Positions 5,470 through 7,309 of a stretch of 7,309 nt of DNA are shown here, in pieces; the first letter of the stretch is position 1, and each line of letters opens with the position of its first letter. Origin of the DNA: Verrucomicrobiales bacterium (GTDB lineage: Bacteria; Verrucomicrobiota; Verrucomicrobiia; Limisphaerales; UBA1096). The stretch is from contig PBKH01000062.1 in the NCBI GenBank assembly GCA_002721375.1, positions 38,091 through 45,399 of the forward strand, given 5' to 3'. Position numbers and translations under genes: made by a program. The notes beneath the pieces were generated by a model, which made no database searches, was not told the DNA's origin, and saw nothing but the letters and a program-made list of their open reading frames with translations.

Positions 5470-6427
5470 GTCTGAAAATTTAGAGGAGAAACCAGAATGG
5501 ACAGTGCTTTTTTTTCGCTTTCTGTCAGATGAAAAGGACGCCTCGGTTTACACTCAGCGTAATTATCGACAGGCACTGAGCGAGTTTGAGCAGTGGCACC
5601 GGGAGTCCCTAGAACCTCCGTTGCGCTGGGAAGAACTTGAGCGGAACGATTTCCGCCTTTTCCTCCGGTGGTTAGGCCGACGGGAATTGAGCCAAGCTGC
5701 GATCAGGCTGCGATTCAGTGCGCTCAACTCGTTTTACAAATTTCTGATGCGGCGCGGACTCGTCGAGTCATCGCCAGTGAAGGGGGTAGCCCTTCCCAAG
5801 CCGGGCAAGAGACTACCGCAATTCCTGACTCTCGACCAAATGAACGCCCTACTCGATGCACCGTTACGTGAATTCGAAGCGGAACGTGAAGCAAAGAAAC
5901 AGACCAAGAAAATTATTAGCCCGGTGCCGTACCTTCGAGATCGGGCAATCCTCGAGACAATCTATTCATGCGGCCTGCGTATTGGTGAGATCTGCCGCAT
6001 GCTGGCTGGGGAAATTGAACAAGATGAACTGGTCGTCAATGTGCATGGCAAAGGAAAAAAAGAACGACAGGTGCCGATCGGTCGTCCCGCTATTGAGGCG
6101 ATCCTAATCTACTGGAAACGCTTGTCCAAGCCACCCGTCGCAGATGAACCGGTTTTCTTCGCCTCGGAAAAAAAACGAAGTGCCATCTATCCTCGTTTGG
6201 TTCAGTTGCGACTTAAGAACTACCTCAGCGCCTGTAGGTTGGATCCCATGCTCACGCCACACAAGCTGCGGCATAGCTATGCTACACATCTGCTTGATGC
6301 GGGAGCGGATTTGCGCAGCGTGCAGGAAATGCTAGGGCACTCCAACCTCGCCACCACTCAGGTATACACACACGTAAGTACAGAGCGCATCAAGCGCGCC
6401 TACAACGAAGCTCATCCCAGAGCCTAA
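5459..6427 (+). CDS. xerC: XerC-type tyrosine recombinase
   Basis: This is a 322-residue protein starting at GTG; an in-frame stop just upstream fixes the start region. The N-terminal SAM-like core-binding domain covers about 12-110 (VLFFRFLSDEKDASVYTQRNY...ALNSFYKFLMRRGLVESSP). The catalytic domain has every active-site residue: R174 (YSCGLRIGE), K198 (HGKGKKERQVPIG), H268 and R271 (TPHKLRHSYATH), H294 (MLGHSNLATT) and nucleophile Y303 (QVYTHVS). The ending YNEAHPRA is typical of chromosomal Xer proteins. The HKLRHS, VQEMLGH and YNEAHPRA motifs look more like XerC than XerD, but the distinction is tentative. With a partner it resolves chromosome dimers at dif. Compared with E. coli XerC there is extra charged sequence between LLDAP and the LRDRA motif (about 136-158). 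It stands alone, divergent from the TIKI/TraB-like gene and convergent with the DUF420 gene. No integrase-type neighbours suggest a mobile element, so a housekeeping role is inferred. Confidence 0.93.
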   Translation: MPESSENLEEKPEWTVLFFRFLSDEKDASVYTQRNYRQALSEFEQWHRESLEPPLRWEELERNDFRLFLRWLGRRELSQAAIRLRFSALNSFYKFLMRRGLVESSPVKGVALPKPGKRLPQFLTLDQMNALLDAPLREFEAEREAKKQTKKIISPVPYLRDRAILETIYSCGLRIGEICRMLAGEIEQDELVVNVHGKGKKERQVPIGRPAIEAILIYWKRLSKPPVADEPVFFASEKKRSAIYPRLVQLRLKNYLSACRLDPMLTPHKLRHSYATHLLDAGADLRSVQEMLGHSNLATTQVYTHVSTERIKRAYNEAHPRA

Positions 6428-6450
6428 TCCCAAGCACTAAACCAACGCTA

Positions 6451-6933
6451 TTAATTTGCTTTTTCCTCAATGGCTGGCGAAGTCCCCGAGGGAGTCTTTT
6501 GCCCCTTCTGTTGAGGGAAAATCTGGTACAGCAGGAGGTAAATCACCACACCGGTGATCGAAACGTACATCCATAAAGGCCAAGTCCATTTGGCAATTTT
6601 TTTATGCAGTTCATAGCGGGCCTTGAGAGCGCGGCTTAATGTCATGAAAATGAGAGGCAAAATAACTATCGCCAGCACGACATGGGTAAGCAGTATAATG
6701 AGGTAGATCGGCCGAAACCACGCCGGGTCAACAAATCGCGTCACGACTTCGGTATTAAAGTGATAAATCAAATAGCATGTCAAAAATACGGCTGAGGTAA
6801 CGAAGGCGCTTATCATGCAGTTGCGGTGCGCGATTTTTTTTCCCTGCTTGATGAACACAAAGCCTAATATCAGAAACACCGTGGCCAACCCATTCAGACA
6901 GGCGTTTATAAGAGGTAAGTCCTGAATACTCAT
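6451..6933 (-). CDS. DUF420 four-helix membrane protein (YozB/CtaM-like, cytochrome oxidase assembly)
   Basis: This is a 160-residue protein. The ATG at 6933 is chosen because it starts 2 bases after the upstream stop and gives the usual DUF420 beginning (LPLINACLNGLATVF); an earlier in-frame start at 6984 would overlap the SCO1 gene. Four membrane segments are visible, at about 8-28, 39-58, 74-97 and 113-136. Histidines at their ends (H36 in AHRNC, H58 in IYHF, H84 in LLTHVV, H110 in ELHKKIAKWTWP) match the conserved histidines of the family. The family includes Bacillus YozB and Staphylococcus CtaM, which is needed for activity of a haem-copper terminal oxidase. Its position directly behind an SCO1/SenC gene supports a part in terminal-oxidase maturation. 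The cytoplasmic or periplasmic tail after 140 is polar and not conserved. The gene ends 23 bases from the xerC stop with no hairpin terminator between them. Confidence 0.9.
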   Translation of the reverse strand: MSIQDLPLINACLNGLATVFLILGFVFIKQGKKIAHRNCMISAFVTSAVFLTCYLIYHFNTEVVTRFVDPAWFRPIYLIILLTHVVLAIVILPLIFMTLSRALKARYELHKKIAKWTWPLWMYVSITGVVIYLLLYQIFPQQKGQKTPSGTSPAIEEKAN

Positions 6934-6935
6934 GA

Positions 6936-7309
6936 TTATTCGTTCAGTAGTTTGGTGGCGAGAGCGATTGCTTTTTCTTTCCAACCGTCCTCCATACTTT
7001 CCAGCACGCCACGGAGACGGCCTTGCCGGTCAATCACCACAAAAAGAGTGGCATGAATGAACAAATCATCGGGAGAGGCCTGTTCACCTGGCGATTTCTC
7101 TCGGGCAATCAACTTCATCCCATCGACAGCCAGACGCACAATTTCCTGCTTGGATCCAGTGAGAAACTGCCACCTGTGATCCTCTTGACGGCGATCTTCT
7201 TCATGAAAGGCACCAAAGCGTTTGGCAAATCGATGCATGATCTCTGGCGTGTCATAATCGGGATCAGTAGTCAAAGTGGCAAAAACTACATCCGGTTCAC
7301 CTACGAAGT
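6936..7309 (-). CDS. SCO1/SenC family copper chaperone, C-terminal part (5' end beyond window)
   Basis: The frame runs off the right edge: codons upstream of the TTG at 7274 continue as FVGEPDVVFATLTTDPDYDTPE, so the 123 residues seen are only the C-terminal part of the gene. The thioredoxin-fold SCO pattern is clear: TTDPDYDTPEIMHRFAKRFGA, then WQFLTG, then DDLFIHATLFVVIDRQGRLRG. The histidine in FIHAT corresponds to the copper-ligand histidine of SCO proteins. The CxxxC metal site would lie before the visible part and cannot be checked. SCO proteins deliver copper to the CuA site of cytochrome c oxidase or act as thiol-disulfide reductases, usually membrane-anchored and facing the periplasm. 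Its stop (6936-6938) lies 2 bases from the DUF420 start, so the two genes are translationally coupled in one operon. Confidence 0.9.
   Translation of the reverse strand, partial: FVGEPDVVFATLTTDPDYDTPEIMHRFAKRFGAFHEEDRRQEDHRWQFLTGSKQEIVRLAVDGMKLIAREKSPGEQASPDDLFIHATLFVVIDRQGRLRGVLESMEDGWKEKAIALATKLLNE

Noticed and set aside
5459..6427. Tyrosine recombinase as a sign of an integrated mobile element
   Set aside because: It has the chromosomal Xer ending (HPRA) and full XerC-like motifs. No att-like repeats, tRNA or phage genes are nearby, so a housekeeping Xer role is more likely.

Overview
The window looks like a piece of chromosome from a Verrucomicrobiota-type bacterium; Planctomycetota or another PVC-group relative is the alternative. 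This is inferred from gene content: a DUF1559/pseudopilin-like protein, several Tat-exported Gfo/Idh/MocA and xylose-isomerase-like TIM-barrel proteins with the 'xRRxF' leaders common in that group, a TIKI/TraB-type protein, a NIPSNAP protein, and an SCO1-DUF420 pair. It is gene-dense, with eight or nine likely real genes. No gap exceeds about 90 bases, and there is no rRNA, tRNA, IS element or CRISPR array that I can see.

Layout. At the left edge is the 3' part of a pseudopilin-like gene (1-636, +). Five bases later comes a Tat-exported sugar-phosphate isomerase/epimerase (642-1529, +). A bidirectional hairpin terminator (1546-1582) separates it from a convergent minus-strand cluster. Read in its own direction, that cluster runs: TIKI/TraB-like protein (5386 to 4385), small secreted NIPSNAP protein (4332 to 3913), Tat-exported Gfo/Idh/MocA oxidoreductase (3826 to 2522), and a second Tat-exported TIM-barrel isomerase (2517 to 1603), which starts 4 bases after the oxidoreductase stop. 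A complete XerC-type tyrosine recombinase (5459-6427, +) is divergent from the TIKI/TraB gene. It meets, tail to tail across 23 bases, a minus-strand pair: the C-terminal part of an SCO1/SenC copper chaperone (cut by the right edge) and a DUF420 four-helix membrane protein. That pair belongs to terminal-oxidase assembly.

How the genes work together. The oxidoreductase and the two isomerases all carry twin-arginine leaders. The simplest inference is a periplasmic module that oxidises and isomerises or dehydrates sugars or glycosides, with folded, cofactor-loaded enzymes exported in the manner of Zymomonas glucose-fructose oxidoreductase. The substrate cannot be read from the sequence. xerC and the SCO1-DUF420 pair look like unrelated housekeeping neighbours.

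The most striking unexplained structure is a perfect 28-bp palindrome (two 14-base arms, no spacer) at 2424-2451, inside the signal-peptide-coding part of the second isomerase. I found no sign of a defence system or a clearly new multi-gene machine.
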